NCBI GenBank assembly: GCA_001600695.1
Contig: BCKQ01000005.1
Location: 756,593-820,592 of the forward strand
Direction: 5' to 3'
DNA length: 64,000 nt
From: Ascoidea asiatica
Taxonomy: Eukaryota; Ascomycota; Saccharomycetes; Ascoideales; Ascoideaceae
Shown: positions 21,401-31,301 of the stretch, in pieces
How the letters are laid out: each line of letters starts with the position of its first letter
How positions within the stretch are numbered: the first letter of the stretch is position 1
The notes under the pieces: model-generated
What the model was told of the DNA's origin: nothing
What the model saw: only the letters and a program-made list of their open reading frames with translations
The model's database searches: none
Made by a program: the position numbers and the translations under genes

Positions 21401-21486
21401 GAATTTGAAGTTGGAGTAGTAGAAGAATCAAAAAATGAACTTAATCTTTTTTTCCAATGAGAATTTGATCTATGATGAGAACTCAT
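18484..21486 (-). CDS. Large intrinsically disordered Ser/Asn-rich protein, unrecognised
   Basis: 1000 aa, not recognised. It is almost wholly low complexity: Ser, Asn, Gln and Lys with poly-Asn runs and a Gln-rich block near residues 140-170. Short conserved-looking islands are SSHHRSNSHWKKRLSSFFD at the start, RKTLRRKPPPSLLPDSN, LTRRAPPSFPQATSRTMRS, and near the C-terminus HKKWGLPLGIKTSGKLKKSL. The two RR/RK-PP-S motifs and many SP sites suggest a regulated scaffold with phosphorylation sites, perhaps at the bud neck or division site. That is inference only. Codons are like those of neighbouring genes. One CTG codon occurs at 18547-18549. Confidence 0.75.
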   Translation of the reverse strand: MSSHHRSNSHWKKRLSSFFDSSTTPTSNSPSSPNSNSNFKSNSNSISVNNSSSINNSRTKSQIKPEIKPQLKLQSPKKTSGTISKNPEKKSSQLLQKRNSISRSDLPKDLSANLFSLPALSKEFNQKSQDPNIQIQDVNQQSQSQLQSQSQSQAQKQQQEQQLQQEQPQSPRKMQFLQPQQETTPNTLMKSPSTVRKTLRRKPPPSLLPDSNLSSNFIPTDTFSHENNQKSLINSNINENNIIPEENIRYPLHIETKNIPNDNNNNKSTAMDDINHLNNQLDQFLISSNSNSNSNTNSNTISPISPININKNTNIIDNNSLNSSKYIKSIDTNSLHTSPILSKKMSKLSSEELEELIRRDQKFLELESKRLIYQESALSSKDPINYQINSPLFEHFNENNNNIDNNNNNNNKNPILVIDTPTENLKESIELKKNLSNSQLQSAPILTQTSDSNSIKSNSNINNKVLISEKEIINDNDNNNTIENSNINKSKNLKIISDSNSSPGSELYSAKSSFICYSPKSQEFNKLIMRDQKSITSDTSKLVSPVDRPRQYSIGQTSNITTDTYIPQLNSSSNLRHLPVDENTDDGLSNISNPFVFSDDEDDEYPKPNDDLNKDIIHETDQSINNKHSPILEKTFSNNSSKNYLITDSDDRRYSFETSDDDGKLNFSTNANYPVIEETRKMVVMNNVTDDEDDNESKTTTDTTNFNNESQKIPLISNNRNMSLDKLSSKHPSQNALNDLLVSKSKGFSYDRREEGLKTSPTVYVTKPQKVLTRRAPPSFPQATSRTMRSMSGSTFILPEGSEDNGKSIPMLNNNTNNVDIEPGYKGKKSEYVENLRIKVGTSNSKVSHKKWGLPLGIKTSGKLKKSLPITVDSRFQGRDLKHLSLKPKLLADEILEEDVLANSPIQHKRQTSELSRETQYILALKETLGEDILKDPSKSPISKVMTDSSTNVGHSRHNSESIAPTFDSPVMSRFNSVELDDIDNGEVKLFIANPDTDSD

Positions 21487-22704
21487 TTTCTAAATTGTTT
21501 CAAATTTGAGTTGAAATTGAAATCGAAATCGAATTAGAAAAATTGAATATAAGTTTATATTAATACCAAGGCAATTACTTAAACATTTAAAATTATTCAA
21601 CCGAGATTAAAAAGCCAACTTTTTGATTAGATTGATTGATTCAATTAAATTTAGTATTAATACCAATCAATACCAGTGAATAATTATTGTTCTCCTTTCT
21701 TTATAACGTTAAGGTTATTTATAAATAGTTAAGCAGAGTAGAAGTTTGCTAGTATCGAGGGTACCAAACACATGGTAAAAAAGAGGAGCCGCACACTACA
21801 TGTACCTGCAGAAAAAAAATTAAAATCCAAGCGGATATTAAGCGTGGAAATAATTTCCGTTACCGGTTTTTTTTTTTTTTTTTTTTCATTAATATGTAAC
21901 GATCCACATTTCTTGTAATTTTTACTTTTCGGCAAAGAAGGATACCGCCGTGTTGGATCCGTAATATCGGCTAAAGATGACTCTCTCAAAGAATGATTGA
22001 ATATAAAAGATAAATATTGATCAAAAAAGAATTGAATGTTGACTGAATATTTGCTGAATTAGAAATTGGTTTGAAAGATTTGCAATTACCGGTGGAAGTT
22101 AATCTAGGATCCATAAAGATAATACTTGTTTATTGTCTGTAATAAACTTTAAAATTCTTAATTGATAGTTCCAAGCCAGGAATATATTCTTGGTTATGTA
22201 AATAAAAAAAAAGGGAATATAAATACCAGCCTTTTAAATTTACAAAACACGATTAGTTTGTCTCCTTCAAAGATTTGATCTTAGATGAACAAGATGAAAA
22301 ATAAGAATAGGAATAAATCTTTATTGTATGATACTGGAAATGGTAGCGAATAATAAATGTCTTAAACCCTAGATAAATTTGAGGAAAATGGTAAAATGAA
22401 CAGAGTAAGATTAGTTCAACTGTTATCTACGTTATCTACAGCACTGTAACGTTACAGAGCTAATTATAATTGAATGGCGTTATTTCAAAGCGTTAAACTG
22501 GTGGTTGAGAATTGGGTAAGTTTGCAAAACATGGTTTTACAAAAAAACAAAAAATGATGTAGCGCGTTTCACACCAGACCAAATCTAAAGAAAATTACTG
22601 CAAAGGCCACTGGGGGTAAGAAGCCGTGTTTGCGGAACTCCTTTGGCCTTGAACATTCCCGCTGCGAGGGGGCGGTGTGTGGCGGTGAGCGGAGGAGCGT
22701 GTGC

Positions 22705-22741
22705 TTTGGTATTTTTTGGTATTTTTTGGTATTTTTTGGTA
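22705..22741 (+). repeat. Tandem decamer (ATTTTTTGGT) about 3.5 copies
   Basis: Three exact copies of a 10-bp unit with a partial fourth, inside the GC-richer patch upstream of the cyclin gene. Frames through it are open on both strands because of the repetition, not because of coding. Confidence 0.9.
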
Positions 22742-22774
22742 GTGCTGAGTTGGTTCCATTTTTTGATAAAACTC

Positions 22775-22800
22775 TGCTGCTCTTGCTGCTCTTGCTGCTG
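22775..22800 (+). repeat. Tandem nonamer (TGCTGCTCT)
   Basis: Nearly three copies of a 9-bp unit just after the decamer repeat. Confidence 0.85.
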
Positions 22801-23825
22801 GGACACACCCCAACGTTACCAGATCCTGGTTTTACAGTAGTGCCTTGAGCTGAACTAGTGAAATCAGAATAGAACTGAGAAGCAAATTTGAATTGAGAAA
22901 CAAAATGTGAATTTGAATGTGAATCTGAAGCACCTCCAACAAACAGTAATTCCCAGTTACATTTGAATTCTTGATAAAGAATCACTGAAAGGCTTGAAGA
23001 TATGTAAATCTTTCTTGTGAAAAAAAAAGCCATTTCTTATTTAAAAATTGAAAAAATGGATTCTCAAAAAGAATTTTGAAGGGTTAAAAAACTAAAATGA
23101 ATAAAGAAATTTGTAAAGATTGGGAAATATTTACAAAATTTTGAAAAATTGTAAGGTTCAGTAATGAAATGTGAATAAAAATCAAAATGATCTAAAATAT
23201 CCAAATTATCAAAAATATTCAAAAGTATTCAAAAATATTCAAAATATCCTAAAGAAAATTGAAATAAAGTGAAATCAATAATAAATGATCCCAATCAAAT
23301 AACAAGTCAATTTCTAATTATTATTTCATAATTATTTTCATTTGAAATTGGAATTCATCTTTCTCTATTCATATTTCTTCAAAAGATAATTAAATAATGA
23401 ATTTAGAAATTATATAAAACTAAAAGTTGAATACGATATAATTCTTTACCAATTAGGATATTTCTTTTTATCTAATAAAATAAAATAAACCATTGAGTTA
23501 CACAATTTCATTTAATCGTTGTTTCTGATTTTATTTATATTTATAATCTCTTATATTTATTTATAATTATTTTGCGGTTTCAATTCACTTTAATTCACCT
23601 TAGTTTCGATCTAAACTTACAATTTTTCATAAAATAATATAAATTATATAACTTATATAACTTATAAAACTTATAAATTATTAAATAATATATTATAATC
23701 CTTCGTGATTCAAATTAATTACATTCTGTCGAGATACTTTACAATTTCAATTTCAATTTCAATATTAATCTAATAACTATTGTAATTATATTTCATAAGT
23801 AAATTAGTTTCTTTTATTCTTCTCC

Positions 23826-23833
23826 GTAAACAA
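23826..23833 (+). promoter_or_regulatory. GTAAACAA forkhead-type site before the cyclin gene
   Basis: Matches the Fkh1/Fkh2 consensus RTAAAYAA, about 707 bp before the cyclin start. S. cerevisiae CLB2 is controlled by Mcm1-Fkh2-Ndd1. I did not find a clear Mcm1 box beside it. Confidence 0.35.
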
Positions 23834-24204
23834 ACAAACCTCTTTTGTTATTATGGAAATTTCACATTCGTACTAAAATACCAGATAAATCTGATTTTTC
23901 AATATTTTTTGAATATATCATATTATTACTACTATTAACATTTATACTTTTTTCATTTTCGCATCTTTATTTACTTTTATATTTACATTTATTTAAAATT
24001 TTATATTTATTTAAATCAATTCCTTAATCTTATTTCTTTTAATTCTTTTTTTCCTCTTTTCCTCTTTTCTTTCTTCTCTCTCTTTTTTTTCCTTTTTGGT
24101 TCCTGATTAATTTCAAGATTTTGATATTTAAATGTCAACAATCTTGTAAATTCATTTCTTTATTAAATAATTAAGAGTTTCTTCTCTTCAATTGCTTTTA
24201 TACA

Positions 24205-24233
24205 TTATATTATATTATATTATATTATATTAT
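24205..24233. repeat. ATATT pentamer repeat
   Basis: About five copies of a five-base AT unit in the cyclin promoter region. Confidence 0.8.
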
Positions 24234-24539
24234 AAATTATACTCGTTATTTTATATTTAAAATATATATACTACCATATAATATTCTATTTTTTTTTTCC
24301 CTCTGCTTTTTTTGTAATATTATTCATTCATTTAAATAACATTAATCAATATATTCAATATTTACAAATTGTATCATATAATAATAAAATCATATAAACA
24401 TATCATCATACCAAAATAAGTTAATCATTTCAGTTATATCAATCATATTCATCAATTCATTAATTCATTAATTCATTAGTTCTTTTGCTTTTTCTTCGTT
24501 TTTTTATCTCATTTCTTTCAATTGCATTTTCAAATAATA

Positions 24540-24741
24540 ATGAGTACTTCAACTCATATATCTCCAAATACAACCACAAATTCAAATTCATATATTAAGA
24601 ATATAAATGATAACAACAATAATAATATAAATAATATAAATAAAGATTCTAATTTAATACAGAAATCTAAAATTCAATCTCAAAATCAATTAAATATTAA
24701 AAGAAAAGCTTTAAGTACGGTCTCAAATATAAATATTAATG

Positions 24742-24793
<52 letters not shown>

Positions 24794-26201
24794 TAATCAA
24801 ATTAGTAATAAAATAAAGAATGTTATAAATGAAGATGAAAATTTTATTATAGATAATTCAAAAACTAAATTAACTAAAAATTCTCATCAAATTCATGTTT
24901 ATAATGATCAACATAAACTTTCTCTATTAAAGAATTCATTAATTAAGAATAATCACTACGATGATAATGATAATGATGATGAAGACAATAATAATTATAA
25001 TTATGATAACTCTACTTCAATTATACTATCGGATTTAACAGATGAAGAATCAGAACATGAATTTGAATTTGAAAATACCAATTCAAACTCAAACTCAAAC
25101 TCAAATTCCAATTTAAATGTAAATGTTAAAGTGAAAGTGAAAGTGAATGAAAATGCGAATGAGAATGAAAATGAATCAGAAATTGACAACGAAAATGAAG
25201 AAGAAGAAGATGATGATGATGAATTTGATTATGAGTATGAATATAAAGATAAATATGAATATAATTTATTAAATGAACAAATTATAAATAACAAATGTCC
25301 AGAATTAATAAGTCATCCAATATCATCGAAATATGATTATAAATTGAAAAAAGTTTATGAATATTTTTATAAAGAAAATTTAGATTATGAAGATGAAGAT
25401 ACAAATGATAGTAATATGGTTTGTGAATATTGTCCAGAAATTATTAATCATTTACATGAATTAGAAATTAAATTAAAACCAGAAGGTAATTATATGAAAA
25501 TTCAAAGTGAAATTGAATGGAATATGAGAAGTTTATTAATTGATTGGGTTGTACAAGTTCATTTAAGATTTAATTTATTATCAGAAACTTTATATTTATC
25601 AGTTAATTTAATTGATAGATTTTTAAGTAAAAGGCAAGTTTCTATAAGTAGATTTCAATTAGTTGGAGCTGTTGGATTATTTATTGCAGCAAAATATGAA
25701 GAAGTTAATTGTCCTTCAATTCATGAAATTGCATATATGGTTGGAGATTCATATACAATTGAAGAATTATTACAAGCAGAAAAATTTATGATTACAGTTT
25801 TAGAATTTGAAATGGGTTGGCCAGGACCAATGACATTTTTAAGAAGAATCTCAAAAGCAGATAATTATGATTTTGAATCACGTACATTAGCAAAATATTT
25901 CTTAGAAATTACAATTATGGATTATAGATTAATTTCAAGTTTACCAAGTTGGTTAGCAGCAGTTTCAATGTATATTTCAAGATTTGTTTTAAATAAAGGT
26001 AAATGGACTTTAAGTCATATTTATTATTCTGGATATACAGAAGAACAATTAAAACCATTAGCCTTGATTATTATAAATAGTTGTCGAGAAAGTGAAAAAA
26101 ATCATAAATCAATTTATGAAAAATATTCAGATAAAAGATATAAAAAAGTTTCATTATTTGTTGAAAACTGGATTAAAATGGTTGATGAATTAAATCCATA
26201 A
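24540..26201 (+). CDS. G2/M B-type cyclin (CLB2/CLB4, NimE type)
   Basis: 553 aa. Mitotic cyclin partner of Cdc28/Cdk1. The N-terminal half is disordered: a poly-Asn run, Ser-Asn repeats and an acidic stretch. It contains RKALSTVSN (residues 55-63), a perfect RxxLxxxxN destruction box for the anaphase-promoting complex. The first cyclin fold covers MRSLLIDWVVQVHLRFNLL through AAKYEEVNCPSIHEIAYM. The second includes PMTFLRRISKADNYDFESRTLAKYFLEI and GYTEEQLKPLA. I start at the ATG at 24540. The choice between CLB2 and CLB4 needs a tree. Confidence 0.93.
24741..24795 (+). repeat. AAT trinucleotide run coding poly-Asn in the cyclin
   Basis: About 18 AAT/AAC codons in a row in the disordered N-terminal part of the cyclin. 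Likely length-variable between strains. Confidence 0.9.
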
Positions 26202-26211
26202 ATATGTAATA

Positions 26212-26306
26212 ATAATAAATAATAAATAATAAATAATAAATAATAAATAATAAATAATAAATAATAAATAATAAATAATAAATAATAGATAATAAATAAT
26301 AAATAA
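26212..26306 (+). repeat. Heptanucleotide repeat (AATAAAT)n
   Basis: About 13 copies of a 7-bp unit just after the cyclin stop codon, nearly perfect apart from one TAGATAA variant near the end. Probably in the 3' untranslated region. Confidence 0.9.
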
Positions 26307-26504
26307 TTAATGATATCTATACAGTATATTCTAAGTAGTAACCATTAAAAAAGAAAATATAAAAAAAAAAAAAAAGTTAGAATCCCAGAGTTGAACCGAG
26401 GATCTTCTTCAAATCTGACTTCAAACAAGAAAACCCTCAGAATTGGTTTTTTCTCTACAAGGGGGAAGAGTGGCGGGCTTGTCCATTTCCTATGCTATCC
26501 GCGC

Positions 26505-26510
26505 CACGTG
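26505..26510. promoter_or_regulatory. CACGTG E-box in island upstream of VAN1
   Basis: CACGTG followed by a TG dinucleotide run. Factor not determinable between Cbf1, Pho4 and other bHLH proteins. Confidence 0.35.
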
Positions 26511-27389
26511 TGTGTGTATCCGTGTCCATTCTCATTCCGGAGTTCTCGAAAAGTGTTCAGTGTTAACTTTTACGCGATCGCTGCCAACTTTCCAGCGCTG
26601 CTTGACTGATTCAAAGCCTCTGGAGAAAGAGCGAGAAACAACGAAGAACCTCGAGAAAGGGCAGTACCATAATACTGGCCAGAGTGTTTAGCCAGTACCA
26701 GAAGCCTGGACGTGGTTAGTGTGGGATCCAGGCCTGAGATCTGAGCTTGCGAGCGTGGAGGAGTGTTATTGCCAGTGCTATTGCCAGTGCTATTACTATT
26801 ATTACCATAGAATGCTACTATTACTGCTACCATATTAATTACTACCGTACATCAACACTGTACGTATTGTAGCAGTGTACGATCTTGCTAGTGTTTTCTA
26901 TATTTGTATATTTGTATATTTCTATTGTATATTTGCAGTGTATTGGAGATTTCTATTATTTTTCTATATTTGTATCTTTTTGTATATTCTTGGATATAAA
27001 ATATTTGATTATTTCAATAATTACTCTTCATATTCCATAATTTATTATTTATTGTATATTATTTATCATTGTTCAACTTTGATTTCATTTATAAAAATAT
27101 ATGATTGGAAATGTTTATAATTATATTCTAACAATCACAAAATCTTAATTCAAAATATTTTAATTTTTACTTTTTCATTATAAAAGTTAATATAAAATCA
27201 AATAATATTATATAATACAAGTTCTTTAGATACCTTATTTTTTTACTTTCATTTTATTTTCAATCTCAGTTTCATTTCAATTTCAATTACCATTACCATT
27301 ATTATCATAATATTATCTCTCAGTTTTAATTCTCTTTCTCTTTCTCTTTTTCATTGTCATTCCCATTTTCATTCTTTCAAATCTCATTC

Positions 27390-27398
27390 TATATAAAA
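27390..27398 (+). promoter_or_regulatory. TATA box of VAN1
   Basis: TATATAAAA about 68 bp before the VAN1 ATG, a normal distance for a yeast TATA box with a short leader. Confidence 0.45.
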
Positions 27399-27465
27399 GC
27401 TTATGCCTTTTTCAATATAAAAATTTCATTCAAAACTATCAATACCCTTATTAAAAATAATCAAA

Positions 27466-29185
27466 ATGAGATTCAGAGACAACACTTTTGGTAAAAAAAG
27501 TGATCTACCATTGTATGTATATATTAAATTTCATTTCAATTCGTAATTCAATTCAATTCAATTATAAACTAACTTTTGTTTTTTTCTCTTTTTCTCTAAA
27601 TCCAAAAAGATCTGCAAAAAATGAAAAATTTAAACCTATAAAAAAAAGAAGAAATCCAAAATTAAATAGATCAAATTTAACAATAATAATAATAATAATT
27701 TTATTAATTTTAATAATTATAAAATTAAATAAAAATTCAGATTTAAATTTAAATTTATCTTCAAATAATTTGAAAAATTTAAAAAATTTAAAAGAAAAGT
27801 TCTCAAGTGATCAACATATAGCTAAAATTGAAGATGAATTAAGATATCCTGATTCAAATAAAAATATAAATAATCAAAATAATAATGATAAGAGTAATAA
27901 TGATAATGATAATTATGATCATTATACTGTAACCGCAGATGGAGTAACCAAAAATAATATAAACAGTAATAACAATAACAATAACAATATTAATGACCAA
28001 AATGAATTATCTGAAGATGAAATCAAAAAACAGCGAGAATTAGAACAAATTTATCATGATACTGTATCTTATTATGATTTAAATGATTTTCAAGGTTCTT
28101 CAATGGGTAAATTTAATAATGAATTAGTTCTACTTTGTATACCTTTAAGAAATGCTCAACATGTTTTACCTTTAATGTTTAAACATTTAATGGATTTAAC
28201 TTATCCTCATGATCAAATAGATTTAGCATTTTTAGTTTCTGATTGTTCTGAAAATGATAAAACTTTAGATACTTTATTAGAATATACTTTTTTTTTACAA
28301 AATAGTACTTTAATTAAAAATTTAAATGATCAAGAAGAATTAATCAATGAAAGAAATAGAAAATTAAGAGGTACCTCAGATTTATATTTAAGATATATGG
28401 ATCCAGATTATGTTGAAAAAATTCAAAATTCTTTTAAACCTCCATATCATGATGAATTTAATAAACCTTTTAGAAGTGTACAAATTTTTAAAAAAGATTT
28501 TGGTCAAGTTATTGGTCAAGGTTTTAGTGATAGACATGATGTTAAAGTTCAAGGTATTAGAAGAAAATTAATGGGTAGAGCTAGAAATTGGTTAGTTTCA
28601 ACTGCTTTAAAACCATATCATTCTTGGGTTTATTGGAGAGATGCTGATGTTGAACAATGTCCAAGTTCAATTATTGAAGATTTAATGAAACATGATTATG
28701 ATGTTTTAGTACCAAATGTTTGGAGACCATTACCTGAATTTTTAGGTAATGAACAACCTTATGATTTAAATACTTGGATTGAAAGTGAACAAGGTTTAGA
28801 ATTAGCTAAAAATATTGGTGAAGATGATGTTATTGTTGAAGGTTATGCAGAATATCCAACTTGGAGAGTTCATTTAGCTTATTTAAGAGATCCAAATGGT
28901 AATCAAGATCAAGTTGTTGATATGGATGGTGTTGGTGGTGTTTCAATTTTAGCAAGAGCAAAAATTTTTAGACAAGGTGTTTCATTTCCTGCTTTTACTT
29001 ATAAAAATCATGCAGAAACTGAAGCTTTTGGTAAATTATCAAAAGATTTTGGTTTTAAAGTTGGTGGTTTACCTCATTATACTGTTTGGCATATATATGA
29101 ACCAAGTGAAGATGATTTACAAGAAATTGCAAGAAAAGAAAGAAAAAAGAGAAGACAACAAAGAACTTTCGAGAATAATAATTAA
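27466..29185 (+). CDS. VAN1: Golgi mannan polymerase subunit VAN1, spliced
   Basis: 540 aa (S. cerevisiae 535). Subunit of M-Pol I with Mnn9, which extends the alpha-1,6-mannan backbone of N-glycans in the cis-Golgi. Exon 1 is 27466-27512 (MRFRDNTFGKKSDLP). The intron is 27513-27609, with donor GTATGT, branch AACTAAC at 27567-27573 and acceptor AAAAG. Exon 2 is 27610-29185. It is a type II protein with a membrane anchor at about residues 41-55, an Asn-rich stem, then the Anp1-family catalytic domain. HSWVYWRDADVEQCPSSIIEDL carries the DxD-type motif. VIVEGYAEYPTWRVHLAY and DMDGVGGVSILA fit VAN1 better than MNN9 or ANP1. Confidence 0.93.
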
Positions 29186-29689
29186 ATTCCTTACTAAGTT
29201 ATTAACTATATCAAACTTCAAAATATTCACTATTCATTTTTTTTTTTTTTCAATTTTTTTATTATCGTTTTTTTTTATGTTTTCCCTCAAAAAAAAATTT
29301 TCATTATCATTTAATTTAGCAAAAGTTTTGTTAATAGTCTTTAATTACTTCTTAATTATTTCTTAATTACCATTTTTTATTAATCTTTCAAATTTTAATT
29401 TTAATTATTTTTTTATTTGTTTATATGTTTATTTGTTTTATTTGTTTTATTTTTCTATTTATTTTATTCTTTTATCATTTTTCACTTTTAGAACGTCATA
29501 TTTTATTATTTATTCTATTCATTTGTTAAACTTTCTTTTCTAGATGGATGTTGACTTTTTTCGTTCATATTTATTATTAACATTTACCCCCCAAAAAAAA
29601 ATAAAATTTTTATTTAATTAATTTTTTTTTCAGACTTTCAATTAACATTTAATTATCTATTGAAAAGAAATATATATATATAACATATA
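29186..29689. other. Convergent intergenic VAN1/OPI10
   Basis: Very AT-rich with long T tracts; the two terminators must lie here. No GC-rich island, unlike promoter gaps. Confidence 0.5.
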
Positions 29690-30553
29690 TTAGTCAATTC
29701 TATTTAAAAAATTTGGATTGTTCTTTAGTTTACTTTTAAAAGTATCCCACCAATTATTAAATTTTATAATTGGAATTTTTCCATTATTATCAACAAATCC
29801 ACTTAAATAATTATAACAATTATTTATAATTTTATTTGATAAATCTTGAATATTTTCATTTGTCAAAATATTAGAATTTGGATAAATTGGAGCTTTTATT
29901 AATTTCATTGAACTATTTTTTTTCTCAGTTTTGAATTCATTAATTAATTGAGTTGCAACTTGATTAGGTTCAATTGATATACCAATAACTATAAAAGAAT
30001 TATCATTGGAATCTATATTTATATTTGAATTTGAATTTATATCTGTATTTATATCTAAATCCATATCAATATCATCAATATTTTGAGAATTAATATTATC
30101 ATTATTCATTGGAGTTGATGATCTTGTTATAGAATTATTAATTTTAAAAATTGAAGATGGTTTTCCAGTATTTAAATAACCAAATAATTTGAAATTACCA
30201 TCTAATGAGTTTGATGAAAGTATATATAAATTTGAAACATCATTATGATCAAGATTGAAATATATTAAAGCTGTGAAACTTGAATCAAATTCAATATTTG
30301 GTAATAAAAATAAAGTTATATGTGAAATTTTTGAAGATTGTGGTATTTTGACAATATATTTCAATTGATCAATTTGTTCAGCAATTTGAACTATAATAAG
30401 ATAATAAATAAGTTAATAATTGAAATCATAAAATTTTAGAATCCAAAACCTTTAAGAAACAAGATAAAACAGTAATTGAATAAATCCTTGAAATATCTAA
30501 CCATTGAAATTCAATAACATACCTTGTTTTCCTGCACATATCACACCAAACAT
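29690..30553 (-). CDS. OPI10: OPI10, Hikeshi-family Hsp70 nuclear import carrier, spliced
   Basis: 243 aa (S. cerevisiae 246). Exon 1 is 30523-30553 (MFGVICAGKQ), intron 30391-30522 (donor GTATGT, branch TATTAAC at plus 30412-30418), exon 2 29690-30390. The junction restores VQIAEQIDQLKYIVKIPQ, matching the family N-terminus. LFLLPNIEFDSSFTALIYF and FKLFGYLNTGKPSSIF are Hikeshi landmarks. The C-terminal helix KFNNWWDTFKSKLKNNPNFL is also typical. Human Hikeshi carries Hsp70 into the nucleus on heat stress; yeast opi10 mutants overproduce inositol. An Asn/Asp-rich loop is inserted in the middle. Confidence 0.93.
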
Positions 30554-31301
30554 GTTTCTTATTATATCTAAAGCAAATTATTCCAAGTTATATTATATTC
30601 TCTGTCAAGTGAGATCTAATAAACAGAAAGACATTTATTTTCATTGATTTGATAAATCGAGCCGATAAGCATTGTTTTTATGTTATTATTATCTTGATAT
30701 GGTCTTTTAATATATTCGTCTTTCCTGCTTCACAGCCAGTAACAAACCCTCCTCCTGCCGAGCAATTCTCTGCTCCTATCACGGCGGATTTCGAAGCTTC
30801 CAGAAAACAGGAAAAACCACGGAGAATCTTCTTCAACCCCACGGAAATATCCGGATATTTTGGTTACGTAATAAATAGTGTTATATTGGTCAGCTGTTTT
30901 GCACTTTTTTCGTTTTTTTGTCTTTTTTTTGTTTTTATTCATTATTATCAGGGCTCTATCCACAAAAATTTACGGTATAAAAGTAGACAGATTTTATTTG
31001 AATTTATTTTATTTCTTTTTTTTGTTTTCCTCTTCTTTTCTTTATCATGGAAATAAAGAAGATTGTAATTGTTAATTTTTGCTATTTTTTTATAATCGAT
31101 ACTATTTTCCAAGACTGAATAAGGAATCTTTACATATTTCTCGTTTGAACATTTTCTAGTTCAATGGGAAAGATATTTCTTGACATTCATTCAATTAAAA
31201 TCTAAATCTGTTATTATTTTTGACTTAACAAATACTTTTTATTTTTTTTTTGTAATATAAAAATTCTTCAACGTTTATTAATTTTACAATAAATTGATTG
31301 G
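30554..31301. other. Intergenic, PUS1 3' end to OPI10 promoter
   Basis: A GC-richer island at about 30720-30880 lies upstream of OPI10. It contains the 16-bp palindrome AAATATCCGGATATTT at 30845-30860. The rest is T-rich. Overlapping open frames show no family features. Confidence 0.55.
30845..30860. repeat. 16-bp perfect palindrome AAATATCCGGATATTT
   Basis: Perfect dyad, about 290 bp upstream of the OPI10 start, inside a GC-richer island. Could bind a homodimeric factor; none assigned. Confidence 0.8.

Larger units (their letters stand above)
21487..24539. other. Long intergenic control region before the B-type cyclin
   Basis: Three kilobases without a supportable gene. GC-richer patches lie at about 21720-21990 and 22590-22860. 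They include tandem repeats at 22705-22741 and 22775-22800. The remainder is AT-rich with pentamer repeats at about 24205-24233. A forkhead-type GTAAACAA is at 23826-23833. A long regulated promoter is the simplest reading. Confidence 0.5.
26202..27465. other. Intergenic, cyclin to VAN1, with GC-rich island
   Basis: A heptamer repeat (26212-26306) follows the cyclin stop. A GC-richer island covers about 26380-26840. It has CACGTG at 26505-26510 and a 12-bp direct repeat (ATTGCCAGTGCT, two copies near 26770). An AT-rich leader region precedes VAN1, with TATATAAAA at 27390-27398, about 70 bp before the start codon. No RNA gene recognised. Confidence 0.55.

Noticed and set aside
22569-23033. Several overlapping open frames on both strands
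   Set aside because: They are open because of 10-bp and 9-bp tandem repeats. No frame has protein-like composition.
26376-26450. tRNA-like string on the minus strand (T-loop-like TTCAACT)
   Set aside because: The T-arm stem does not pair and no acceptor, D or anticodon arm can be drawn.
26570-26833. Minus-strand open frame in the VAN1 upstream island
   Set aside because: Encodes repeated short words (STGNSTGN) from a 12-bp direct repeat; no family features.
30649-31056. Open frames in the OPI10/PUS1 gap
   Set aside because: Overlapping frames on both strands with T-rich translation; better explained as promoter DNA.
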